Source: Crocinitomix sp.
GTDB lineage: Bacteria > Bacteroidota > Bacteroidia > Flavobacteriales_D > Crocinitomicaceae
Direction: 5' to 3'
NCBI GenBank assembly: GCA_013138735.1
Contig: WTCE01000089.1
Location: 1-64,000 of the forward strand
DNA length: 64,000 nucleotides
Each line of letters opens with the position of its first letter. The stretch's first letter is position 1. The translations under genes were made by a program, and so were the position numbers. The notes below the pieces were generated by a model. That model worked only from the letters and a program-made list of their open reading frames with translations, was not told where the DNA came from and did not search any database. This document shows, piece after piece, positions 25,316 through 34,500 of this stretch.

Positions 25316-27727
25316 TTGAATACCCAAACCAAAATAGCATTTTTTATTAGCGTCTTGCTTCTAAGCTTTTCGGCAAACAGCCAATTGGTGACCAATACGG
25401 GGATTAGCCCGGCGGCACTAGTTGAAGATGTATTGTTGGGAGATGGTGTTGAGGTTTCTGGTGTTACATATACTGGAGCGGCAGATGCAATTGGATCCTT
25501 TAACGGTACTGCAACAAATGTTGGGTTGGCAAGTGGGATTATTTTAACAACTGGAACAGTTAATAATGAAACGGGTGGAATTGGTGGAGAGCAACGTGGT
25601 CCATTTGGCCCAAATGATACAGGTTCTGCAGGAAAATCAAACGGTGAACCAGGTTATGGACCTTTAACTGAGATTGCAGGCGTTGAAACTGAAAATGCAG
25701 CAATTCTAGAATTTGACTTTATTCCGCAAAGCGATACGATTCGTTTTCGTTACGTATTTGGTTCAGATGAGTATCCTGAATTTGTAGATGAAGGTTTTAA
25801 TGATGCTTTTGCATTTTTCATTTCAGGTCCCGGATTTGGAGGGACTTATAATATGGCTCAAATCCCCGGTGGAGGTGGTCCCGTTTCAATTGATAACATT
25901 AACAACGGTCCAAGTAATTCAGGGCCTTGTCAAAATTGTTCTTTCTATAATGCAAATGGTACAGGCGCTACATCACCTTACGATAGTGATGCTTTTTATA
26001 TTCAATATGATGGTTTTACAACCGTAATGGAGGCAGTAGCTAAGGTAGAATGTGGAGAGACTTATCATTTAAAAATTGCAATTGCAGATGCCGGAGATCA
26101 AGCCTATGATTCTGGAATTTTTTTAGAAGCAAATAGTTTAGCGAGTTACGGCCCGCTAGAAATGTCAGCGAATTTAGATTTAAACGGATATGGGGATGGC
26201 GTAACAATGGCAGAAGGTTGCGAGTCAGCAACGGTAACGGTTAACAGAACACATACAGCAGAAGCACTAAGTTTACCAGTCTTAATTTCTGGAACAGCGA
26301 CAGAAGGTATAGATTATGAAAACATTCCTGATGATATAAATTTCGCTATTGGACAAGCAACAGTAACCTTTACTTTTGATGTGCTAAGTGATGCGCTTAT
26401 AGAAGGAATTGAAAACCTAGTCATTGAACTTAACTATCCTGATCCTTGCGGTGAAGATAACTTTGTAGCGGTAGAATTATTTATTCAAGATGTCGATCCT
26501 TTAGAGGCTACAATTGATGATATTGAAGTCCATTGTCCTGAAGAAGAAGTGGAATTAACCGTAAATATAACGGGAGGTTTACCTGACTATACTTACGATT
26601 GGGATATTGGTGGAACAGATCCTTCAATTACAGTAAGTCCTGGTGTAACTACCACATATACGGTTACAGTAAATGATATTTGTATTGGCATTCCTGTCAC
26701 GGTTTCAGGTACAATCATTGTTCCAGTTTATCCACCTTTAGACGTAAATACAACGCCAGATACTTCTGTTTTATGTCCAAATACACCTGTAGTGTTAATT
26801 TCAGAGCCATTTGGAGGTGAAGGAACATATACGTACGAATGGTTTGACGGCGGGTCATTACTTTCATCTGGACCATTTGTTAATGTTTCGCCTTATGTGA
26901 CTACAACATACACCTTAGTCATTACAGACGGATGTGGAACCGTATTAACAAAAGAGATTACCGTTACAGTTATAGCATCAGTGCTAGAATTGGAAATGAG
27001 TCCAGATCAATTAGTTTGCCCTGGAGACACAGCAAATATTTGGGTTATTGCAACAGAAGGACTTGGAGATTATACCTATTACTGGATGCATTCTGGTGAG
27101 ACTACGGCAGACGTTGATGTGACACCAAATTATACAACATCCTATACCGTTTCGGTCGAAGACGCTTGTCATACATATTCCGTTGAGGGAACGACAACTG
27201 TTGAAGTTGTGCGGCCAGATGCTAATTTTAATATCTTATCCAATGATCCAATGGAGAACTTACTTGTTTCATTCCAAAATACTACAGTTGGTGGTGTTAC
27301 GTGGGATTGGGATTTAGGAAATGGAGATGTTTCTAATTTACATTCGCCAAGTTCAACATATAGCCCTTGGGGATGGTATGAAGTCACACTAATCGCCTAT
27401 AATGAAATTGGCTGCTCAGACACGGTTACTAAACCTTTATACATTAAGCCTGAGTTTTACTTTTACGCACCTAACGCATTTACGCCAGATGATGGAAGAT
27501 TCAATAATTACTACGGTGTTAGCGTAATTGGTGCAATTGATTTCAAATTCCAAATATTTAATAGATGGGGAGAGTTGATTTATCAAACGACTGATCAATA
27601 TTTTAAATGGGATGGTACTTATAATGGTCATAATGTTCCAGATGATGTGGTAGTGTACAAAGTACAAATTACAGATCGTGAATATCAAATTTATGAGTAC
27701 GAAGGAATGATAACAATTCTCCGATAG
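25316..27727 (+). CDS. T9SS type B cargo: choice-of-anchor L/PKD surface protein
   Basis: An 803-residue secreted protein. Order: signal peptide (ends FSANSQ), choice-of-anchor L domain (about 25-285, with FRYVFGSDEYPEF), a Calx-beta-like domain (about 290-395), three Ig/SprB-like repeats (about 400-635), a PKD domain (about 640-710, WDWDLGNGD) and a type B (gliding-motility-associated, CHU_C) sorting domain at the end (PNAFTPDDGRFNN ... IFNRWGELIYQT). The start is a TTG: in-frame stops close upstream leave no ATG, and the signal sequence begins straight after it. No PorP/SprF gene is adjacent. Likely an adhesin or matrix protein; ligand unknown. Confidence 0.88.
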   Translation: MNTQTKIAFFISVLLLSFSANSQLVTNTGISPAALVEDVLLGDGVEVSGVTYTGAADAIGSFNGTATNVGLASGIILTTGTVNNETGGIGGEQRGPFGPNDTGSAGKSNGEPGYGPLTEIAGVETENAAILEFDFIPQSDTIRFRYVFGSDEYPEFVDEGFNDAFAFFISGPGFGGTYNMAQIPGGGGPVSIDNINNGPSNSGPCQNCSFYNANGTGATSPYDSDAFYIQYDGFTTVMEAVAKVECGETYHLKIAIADAGDQAYDSGIFLEANSLASYGPLEMSANLDLNGYGDGVTMAEGCESATVTVNRTHTAEALSLPVLISGTATEGIDYENIPDDINFAIGQATVTFTFDVLSDALIEGIENLVIELNYPDPCGEDNFVAVELFIQDVDPLEATIDDIEVHCPEEEVELTVNITGGLPDYTYDWDIGGTDPSITVSPGVTTTYTVTVNDICIGIPVTVSGTIIVPVYPPLDVNTTPDTSVLCPNTPVVLISEPFGGEGTYTYEWFDGGSLLSSGPFVNVSPYVTTTYTLVITDGCGTVLTKEITVTVIASVLELEMSPDQLVCPGDTANIWVIATEGLGDYTYYWMHSGETTADVDVTPNYTTSYTVSVEDACHTYSVEGTTTVEVVRPDANFNILSNDPMENLLVSFQNTTVGGVTWDWDLGNGDVSNLHSPSSTYSPWGWYEVTLIAYNEIGCSDTVTKPLYIKPEFYFYAPNAFTPDDGRFNNYYGVSVIGAIDFKFQIFNRWGELIYQTTDQYFKWDGTYNGHNVPDDVVVYKVQITDREYQIYEYEGMITILR

Positions 27728-27741
27728 TTCATCTTATTCAC

Positions 27742-27749
27742 TACATTTG
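27742..27749 (+). promoter_or_regulatory. -7 element for the serine hydrolase gene
   Basis: TACATTTG, an exact TAnnTTTG match, lies 17 bases ahead of the ATG at 27767, so the transcript would have a very short leader. Confidence 0.45.
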
Positions 27750-27766
27750 TTTTAAAATGTAATGGA

Positions 27767-30430
27767 ATGATACCCAAGCATAAGCTTAATTTCATAGCGA
27801 TTCTAATTTTAGTTTTAGTTGCTGCCTGTAAAAATGATCCTATTCCAGATGAAATTCTGGAACCCGATTCTGAAGAGGTGACCCTTTCAGATTCTCTTTT
27901 TGGTGAACTGAGTGAAAAGCAGCAATACTACCAGCATTTTATCGTAGAAATTCCAAGTTCCTTTCAGCAAAGTATAGATAGTTTGGCAAGTTGGGTGGTT
28001 TCAAATGAACCTGGTGGCATTCGTTTTTCTGGTTGGGATGTTGATAGCATTAGTCGGTTTAAAATGAAGTTAGATACGCTACCTATCATTCAACCTTTGT
28101 ATTATGCCAACTACTTTGATTATTTAGAAGTACCGAATTACCCGTATTGGAAAGCATCTTCCCATAATCGGGATTCTACATGGTCGCGCATTTTTGAAAA
28201 TGACCGAATTGGATTATTAAGCATGCGAGGTGTTTATGAAAAAGACACCTTTTATAACGAGTGGATTGAAGGCTTAAAAACGCGATCCAATATTAATATC
28301 GTTCAAGCATCCTATGAAGATAAGCATGTAAAAAGGGACTACGAAAATTTTATGATGGCCTTGCGCAATACAGATGATATTATAGAATTGGATTTAGCAC
28401 ATTTTGATACAATCCAATTGAATGGTTTTAGAAATGCAGCAAAATTTAAAGGTATTTTTCTTTTGTCGACCCAAAAAGAGGCAATTAACCAGCAGTTGAG
28501 CGGAGGTGGAGATTTATTTTTGGTAAAAATGGGAGAGAACACGCTGGGCTCTATTCCTTATGACGATTGGAAATTGAATGCCGAAAATCGCGCAACTTTC
28601 GAAGAAAGCACAAAACGCATTCTTCAAGCCAAGAGCGAATTCATCCAATCTGAAATTAAAGCGGGTATTGCAGAACAAAAAAATGCCGTGCAGATTAACC
28701 TTCTTTATGGTAGCGCAACACTCATCAATAATCAAAGTAAAAGCATTCCTGTTGATAAAGGACTTAGCATCTATTCTGAAGATAAAATCAGTTTGAATCG
28801 GAAATTGAAATCAGAAAATAATTTTAAAATTTATCAGCAAAATATAGAAGAGAAATTTGATAAAATAGTGAAAAATGATGGCGTCAAATTAATTATTTTA
28901 AATGATTCTGTATCGGCTGAATTACTTAGTAAAATAGATTCCTTAGAATCCGATCAAAACACAATAATATGTTTTTCAAACCTTATTTATTACAACTCTT
29001 TATTTAGTACATCTAACCTAATTTATTCACCTAAAAATTCAAAAGGAGAATTAGATTATACAACATTATTGCAACAGTGCTCAGGCCAACTTGCTTTTAA
29101 GGGCGATTTCATCTCAGCGGATTCAATTATTGCCGGAACTAAAACGAAAAAAATCAAATTGGCACGAACAGATCCTGCTTTTTGCGGCTTGAGTAAAGAT
29201 ACCCTTCGCCAAATTGACTATGCTGTTAGCGCTGCATTAGGTGGAAGGGCTTTCCCTGGTTGCCAAGTGTTAATTGCCAAAGAAGGATGCATTATTTATG
29301 ATAAGTCATTCGGTTATCATTCTTATGATAGAGTTAGGCCCGTTACATCACAGTCGCTTTATGATTTAGCCTCCTTAACCAAAGTAGTGTCAACAACAAT
29401 GGTTGGCATGAAACTTTATGAAATGGAAGCTTTTGGCTTATTAGATAGTTTGGCTGATTATCTGCCAGATTCATTGAGAAATCATTTGCGCTATCCAAGC
29501 ACGATAAGGCACATAACCTTCCAAGAATTATTTACCCATAAAAGTGGGATGCCTGCTGGTTTCCCTATTATCAAATACATGCGTTATACATCTGCAGACG
29601 TTGGTCGTTTTGATCAATATTTTTGTGATATAGCAGATTCTATGTACAAAATTGAGGTAGCTGAGAATTTCTTTTTAGACATTATTTATCAAGATTCAAT
29701 GTGGTTAAGACTCAATCGAATTTGGTTAGATCCAAGTAAGGGTTATAAATACAGTGATGTGAACATGAACACACTTTATTTTTTATTCAAAAGTATCATT
29801 CAAAATGACGCACGTAAATTTGGTTATACCTTAAGAGACGGTGACTTAAAAAAGCGCAATTTATACGTTGAATTTCTTTATGACAAATACTATAAGTCAT
29901 TGGGTATGGAGCGCACCAAATATAAACCCTTGAAATACTTTTCCAAAAATGAAATAGTACCAACAGAAAACGAGCGCTATTGGCGAAAGCAATTATTGCA
30001 TGGACATGTTCATGATCCTAACGCAGCGCTTTATGGTGGTATTGGCGGCAACGCAGGTATATTTTCAACTACCAATGATTTAGCAATTTTAGGGGAGATG
30101 TTATTGCAGAAAGGAACCTATAATGGGGTGCAATATTTAAAGCCAGAAACTGTCACTAAATTCACAAATGTGCAACCGGGTTCTCACCGTGGACTAGGAT
30201 GGAATAAGCCTTCACTAAATACTTCCGCTTTTGGTTGTGCCCATTCGGCACCGCAAGCAACTTATGGACACACTGGCTTTACAGGCACTTGCATTTGGAT
30301 GGATCCAGTCAATAAAATTACCTACGTTTTCTTATCCAATCGCGTTCACCCAAGCGTTAATAATCGCATTTACCAACATGGTATTAGAAGACGCGCACAT
30401 CAGGCGGTCTATGATGCTGAATTGTTTTAG
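27767..30430 (+). CDS. Serine hydrolase lipoprotein (class C beta-lactamase fold) with divergent N-terminal domain
   Basis: An 887-residue lipoprotein (lipobox LVAAC, Cys21). The C-terminal half (about 475-880) is a beta-lactamase/penicillin-binding-like domain: SLTK near residue 540 is the SxxK nucleophile motif, YSDVN near 660 is the YxN motif, and HTGFTG near 835 supplies the final KTG-like motif. The N-terminal half (about 30-465) is not clearly a known domain, but GGIRFSGW, DIIELDL and TKRILQAKSEF sit where glycoside hydrolase family 3 barrels have equivalent strands and the closing helix. Flavobacterial GH3-serine hydrolase fusions are known to me. A degenerate GH3 module is therefore likely; the predicted role is peptidoglycan or muropeptide processing at the envelope. 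Confidence 0.82.
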   Translation: MIPKHKLNFIAILILVLVAACKNDPIPDEILEPDSEEVTLSDSLFGELSEKQQYYQHFIVEIPSSFQQSIDSLASWVVSNEPGGIRFSGWDVDSISRFKMKLDTLPIIQPLYYANYFDYLEVPNYPYWKASSHNRDSTWSRIFENDRIGLLSMRGVYEKDTFYNEWIEGLKTRSNINIVQASYEDKHVKRDYENFMMALRNTDDIIELDLAHFDTIQLNGFRNAAKFKGIFLLSTQKEAINQQLSGGGDLFLVKMGENTLGSIPYDDWKLNAENRATFEESTKRILQAKSEFIQSEIKAGIAEQKNAVQINLLYGSATLINNQSKSIPVDKGLSIYSEDKISLNRKLKSENNFKIYQQNIEEKFDKIVKNDGVKLIILNDSVSAELLSKIDSLESDQNTIICFSNLIYYNSLFSTSNLIYSPKNSKGELDYTTLLQQCSGQLAFKGDFISADSIIAGTKTKKIKLARTDPAFCGLSKDTLRQIDYAVSAALGGRAFPGCQVLIAKEGCIIYDKSFGYHSYDRVRPVTSQSLYDLASLTKVVSTTMVGMKLYEMEAFGLLDSLADYLPDSLRNHLRYPSTIRHITFQELFTHKSGMPAGFPIIKYMRYTSADVGRFDQYFCDIADSMYKIEVAENFFLDIIYQDSMWLRLNRIWLDPSKGYKYSDVNMNTLYFLFKSIIQNDARKFGYTLRDGDLKKRNLYVEFLYDKYYKSLGMERTKYKPLKYFSKNEIVPTENERYWRKQLLHGHVHDPNAALYGGIGGNAGIFSTTNDLAILGEMLLQKGTYNGVQYLKPETVTKFTNVQPGSHRGLGWNKPSLNTSAFGCAHSAPQATYGHTGFTGTCIWMDPVNKITYVFLSNRVHPSVNNRIYQHGIRRRAHQAVYDAELF

Positions 30431-30475
30431 GGTCAATTATTAATGTGCAATTGTCAATGAACAATTATCAATGCG
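30431..30475. repeat. Dispersed intergenic repeat (ATTGATAATTG/TGCAATT family)
   Basis: Alternating units such as AATGTGCAATTGTCAATGA and ACAATTATCAATGCG resemble, in reverse complement, the units at 62368-62652. It follows the serine hydrolase stop codon directly. Confidence 0.5.
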
Positions 30476-30610
30476 CTATATTGCCTTTGGGTATGATACC
30501 ATTGGTTAAAATTAACCCCTAGTTATCCCGCATGCCCTCAACAATTCGTTTTTCTACCTCCAACACCCACACTCCAACCCAAAAAACCTCAAACCTCCAA
30601 ACTCACACTC

Positions 30611-30630
30611 AAAAAGTCTAAAGACTTTTT
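30611..30630. terminator. Hairpin spanning the stop codon of the SDR gene
   Basis: A perfect inverted repeat AAAAAGTC-TAAA-GACTTTTT. Its A/T arms give a U-rich 3' side on both strands. The TAG stop of the minus-strand SDR gene overlaps the loop, so the last coding codons are part of the stem. It may end both the SDR transcript and readthrough from the serine hydrolase gene. Confidence 0.5.
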
Positions 30631-31403
30631 GTTCTTCCGCCATCAACTGGCACATTAATCCCATTAATATAGCTTGCAGCTGGAGAAGCTAAAAACGCAA
30701 TTGCATTTGCAACCTCTTCAGGTTGTGCAATTCGTTGCATAGGCGAAGCGTTGGACATGTCATTTAATATAGCATCAAATGTTTGTCCTGTTTTAGCAGC
30801 CTTATTTTCAATAATCGATTTTAAACGAACCGTATTTGTTGCGCCCGGAAGTACATTATTTACGGTAATATTAAATTGACCCAATTCGCCTGCGAGCGTT
30901 TTGCTCCAATTGGCAACAGCACCACGAATGGTATTTGAAACACCTAAATTGGGCAAGGGTTGTTTTACAGAAGTTGAAATAACATTAATAATTCTGCCAT
31001 ATCTAGCCGCCTTCATTTTTTCTTTAACACCTTGTACTAAAATATGGTTGCAAATTAAATGTTGGTTAAAAGCTGCAATAAACTCATCCGTATTCGCTTC
31101 GTTTATTGGTCCGCCTGCTGGTCCTCCAGTATTATTGATCAATATTTCGATAGATTTATCAGCAACATAAGCAGTAAGACGTTCACGTAATTCTTCTGGT
31201 TTTGTAAAGTCCGCCACCAAATAGCTGTGTTTTTGTCCTTTTGTACTGTCTAAAGTACTAGCTGTGTCTTTTAATTTCGCTTCATTTCGTGCAATCAAAA
31301 TGATAGTCGCACCCAGTCCAGAAAGTTCCTGAGCTGTTGCTAGTCCAATGCCTTGTGTGCTTCCGCAAACTATGGCCGTTTTACCTGTTAAATCTAAGTT
31401 CAT
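30618..31403 (-). CDS. Atypical short-chain dehydrogenase/reductase family protein
   Basis: A 261-residue Rossmann-fold protein with a FabG-like layout: G14-xxx-G18-I-G20 nucleotide motif, NNTGGPAGG at 90-98, and NNVLPG near 182-187. The catalytic YxxxK is missing: counting 13 residues from S143, the Tyr and Lys positions hold S156 and R160 (GVSNTIRGAVANW). The frame is intact, so this is a divergent SDR rather than a pseudogene; it may use other residues, or bind cofactor without the standard reaction. I recall flavobacterial relatives with the same VSNTIRG segment. The start at 31403 begins the conserved MNLDLTGK; a longer frame upstream adds an unlikely 21-residue extension. Confidence 0.82.
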   Translation of the reverse strand: MNLDLTGKTAIVCGSTQGIGLATAQELSGLGATIILIARNEAKLKDTASTLDSTKGQKHSYLVADFTKPEELRERLTAYVADKSIEILINNTGGPAGGPINEANTDEFIAAFNQHLICNHILVQGVKEKMKAARYGRIINVISTSVKQPLPNLGVSNTIRGAVANWSKTLAGELGQFNITVNNVLPGATNTVRLKSIIENKAAKTGQTFDAILNDMSNASPMQRIAQPEEVANAIAFLASPAASYINGINVPVDGGRTKSL

Positions 31404-31429
31404 CAAAAATATATTTCCGATAAAGTTAG

Positions 31430-31437
31430 TATATTTG
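31430..31437 (+). promoter_or_regulatory. -7 element upstream of a 21-codon ORF and the CRTAC1-like gene
   Basis: TATATTTG exactly fits TAnnTTTG. It lies 11 bases before a 21-codon open frame (31449-31514) and about 144 bases before the ATG at 31581, so it may give the larger gene a leader of roughly 140 bases. Confidence 0.4.
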
Positions 31438-31448
31438 TTAGTTCGTAG

Positions 31449-31514
31449 ATGGTCGGAAATAGACAAATTTTCACAAAAGAAGAAAAAGCGAAGCTTTTGA
31501 AGACCAAACGTTAG
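31449..31514 (+). CDS. Possible 21-codon leader peptide
   Basis: An ATG-to-TAG frame encoding MVGNRQIFTKEEKAKLLKTKR, highly basic, placed directly behind a canonical -7 element. After the TAG the same frame stays open for another 18 codons to a TAA near 31569-31571. It could be a leader peptide, a remnant of a lost gene or chance. No ribosome-binding site or family match supports it. Confidence 0.2.
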   Translation: MVGNRQIFTKEEKAKLLKTKR

Positions 31515-31580
31515 TGCATGGAAGTGATTTTGCTATATTTCCGATCAGCCACAATTATTAAAAACGAATAAACTAGAAAA

Positions 31581-34500
31581 ATGAAAAAGCTGCTACTCCT
31601 TACTTTTCCAATTTTATTTTTTGCATCCTGTGGTGGTGATGCTGACCCTGTTGATGAAGTAATTACTGATTCGACTAAAACGAGCGAATATTCAATGGAA
31701 TTTGAAACATTGAACGCCGACAAAACAGGAATTGATTTCTACAATACAATTTCTGAGGATGATGACTTTAACTTCTTTAATTATGAGTACATCTATAATG
31801 GCGGTGGAGTTGCTGTAGGTGATATTAATAATGACGGTTTAACAGATATTTATTTTACTGGAAATCAAGTGCAGGATAAATTATACTTAAACAAAGGCGA
31901 TATGGTTTTTGAAGATATTTCAAATTCAGCTTTTGATGAAAGTGCAAACATTGGTTGGCACACAGGTGTAAATATGGTCGATTTTAATGCAGATGGTTAT
32001 TTAGATATCTATGTATGTCGCTCTGGAAATCCAGAAGACAAAACCTTATTGCAAAACATGCTCTTTATCAATAATCAAGACAATACGTTTACAGAACGTG
32101 CTGCAGAATTTGGTGTGAATGTACAAAAGCGCTCAACACATGCTGCCTTTTTTGATTATGATAACGACGGAGATCTTGATTTATACGTCTTAAATCACCC
32201 AATTAAAACGCCTGGTGAAAAATTTGTAACGGTGCAAGAATTTAAGCGCTTAAAAAAGTTTGGCGAGGATGCTGATGTTTTTCTAGAAAATCAAGACGGC
32301 ATGTACGTTGATGTTTCAAAAAAGGTGGGCATAGAAAATAACTGCTTTGGTTTAGGTATCGCTGTCGGAGATTTGGATGGGAATGGTTATTCAGATGTAT
32401 ATGTGTCAAATGACTATCAGGATCCTGACTTTATGTATATGAATAATGGAGATGGTACATTTTCGCAAGAAGTAGGCGAAAGAACAAGACATATCTCCAA
32501 TTTTTCAATGGGAAATGATATTGCCGATTTTAATAATGACGGCTATAATGATGTTTTCACTGTTGACATGGCCTCTGAAGATCATGTGCGCTCAAAACGA
32601 AACATGGGTGGAATGAGTACGAAAAACTTTTGGGATCTCGTTTTTGTTGGCTTCCATTACCAATATATGTTTAATGGTTTGCAAATGAATAATGGCGACG
32701 GAACTTTTACAGAAGTTTCTCAAATGGCGGGTATTTCAAAAACTGATTGGAGTTGGGCGCCTCTTTTTGCTGATTTTGACAATGATGGAAAACGTGATTT
32801 GTTTGTAACGAATGGGTACAATCGTGAAGCGCGTGATAATGATTATACAAGAGAGTATGTTCAAAAAGAAGCAGATGGCGAAATTGAAAGCTTTCAAGAT
32901 GGTTTGGACTTAATGCCGACTGCCAAAATTTACAACTATATCTATAAAAATGATGGAGATATCCATTTTACAAAGAAAACGGTAGATTGGAAATTTGAAC
33001 AACCAGTAAATTCAAGTGGAGCTGCCTTTGCAGATTTTGACAATGACGGAGATTTAGATTTGGTTGTTAATAATATGGAGGAAGCTTCATTCATAATGGA
33101 GAACAAACTAGAAGGGCCAAATAATTACGTACGTTTTAATATTACGGGGTCAGATAAAAATACAAGTGCAATTGGCGCCACAATTAAAATTACAAACGGT
33201 GAAGAAATTCAATTTCATGAAATTCAGGTTTCACGTGGATATGAATCATCTGTTGAACGCATAGTTCATTTTGGTTTGGGTGAAAATGAAACAATTGATA
33301 AGGTCGAAATAAAATGGATTAATGGTGATGTAATGACTAAAGAGAATTTAGCCGCCAATCAAGTTTATAATTTCTCGCCTGCAAATGCAAACGGACAATA
33401 TGCAGAAACTTCATATTCAAATCAGCCTTTTAGAGATATCTCAGATTCGCTTTTCGAATTTTTTCCAAATGAAGTAATGGTAAATGATTTTGAGAGTGAA
33501 GTATTATTACCACATAAAATGTCGCAATTGGGACCTTTTATTTCTAAAGGAGATGTAAACGGTGATGGCTTAGAAGATTTTTACGTTTCGGGTGCGGCAG
33601 ATTTCCCAGGAAGATTGATGCTCCAAAATGAAAGCGGCTTTAAAGAAACAAAAGGACCTTGGGCAGCTCAAAAAGCGAGAGAAGAATTAGGTTCCGAAAT
33701 GTTAGATGTAGATAATGATGGTGATTTAGACCTATATATAGTGTCTGGCGGAAACGAATATGCTTATAACTCTCCAATGATTCAAGATCAACTCTATATT
33801 AATGATGGTAAAGGCAAGTTTACAAACGAAACCTTAATACGTCTTCCTAAAATGGAAACCTCAGGTCAACGAATTGCAGTGGCAGATTATGACGCCGACG
33901 GAGATTTGGACATGTTTGTTGCAGGAAGACAAACACCAGGGTATTATCCTTTTTCACCGCGAAGCTTTTTATTGCAGAATAATGGAGAGGGTGTGTTCAC
34001 GGATGTGGCGCAAGAAGCTGTTGCAGCTAATGAAGCAGAAGGAAGCAGAAGTATAATGGGGCCAGGAATGGTAACAGATGCTTTGTTTGATGATTTTGAC
34101 GGAGATGATGATTTAGATTTAATCGTTGTGGGAGAATGGATGCCAATTACCTTTTTTGAAAACAGAGAAGGTAAATTTGCGGATGTGACTAACCTTTATA
34201 ACCCAAAAGGTGATATTGGATGGTGGTATTCAATTTCTAAAGCAGACTATAATGGCGACGGTAAAAACGATTATGTTGTAGGAAATGTTGGAACAAATAA
34301 TAAATTCCATCCATCAACGGAGAAACCTTTACATATTTATTGTCATGATTTTGATGAGAACGGTACCTATGATATTGTATTAGCAAAAAAACAAGGTAAT
34401 ATATGTTATCCAGTAAGAGGTAGATCTTGTTCATCTCAGCAAATGCCATTTATTACTGAAAAGTTTCCAACCTTTAATGAGTTCGCCACGGCGGATGTTG

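Noticed and set aside
30618-31403. SDR gene as a pseudogene because the catalytic Tyr is missing
   Set aside because: The frame is uninterrupted, the other motifs are intact and related proteins appear to share the same substitution.
31404-31411. Promoter element TATTTTTG for the SDR gene on the minus strand
   Set aside because: It abuts the start codon, so the transcript would begin inside the gene.
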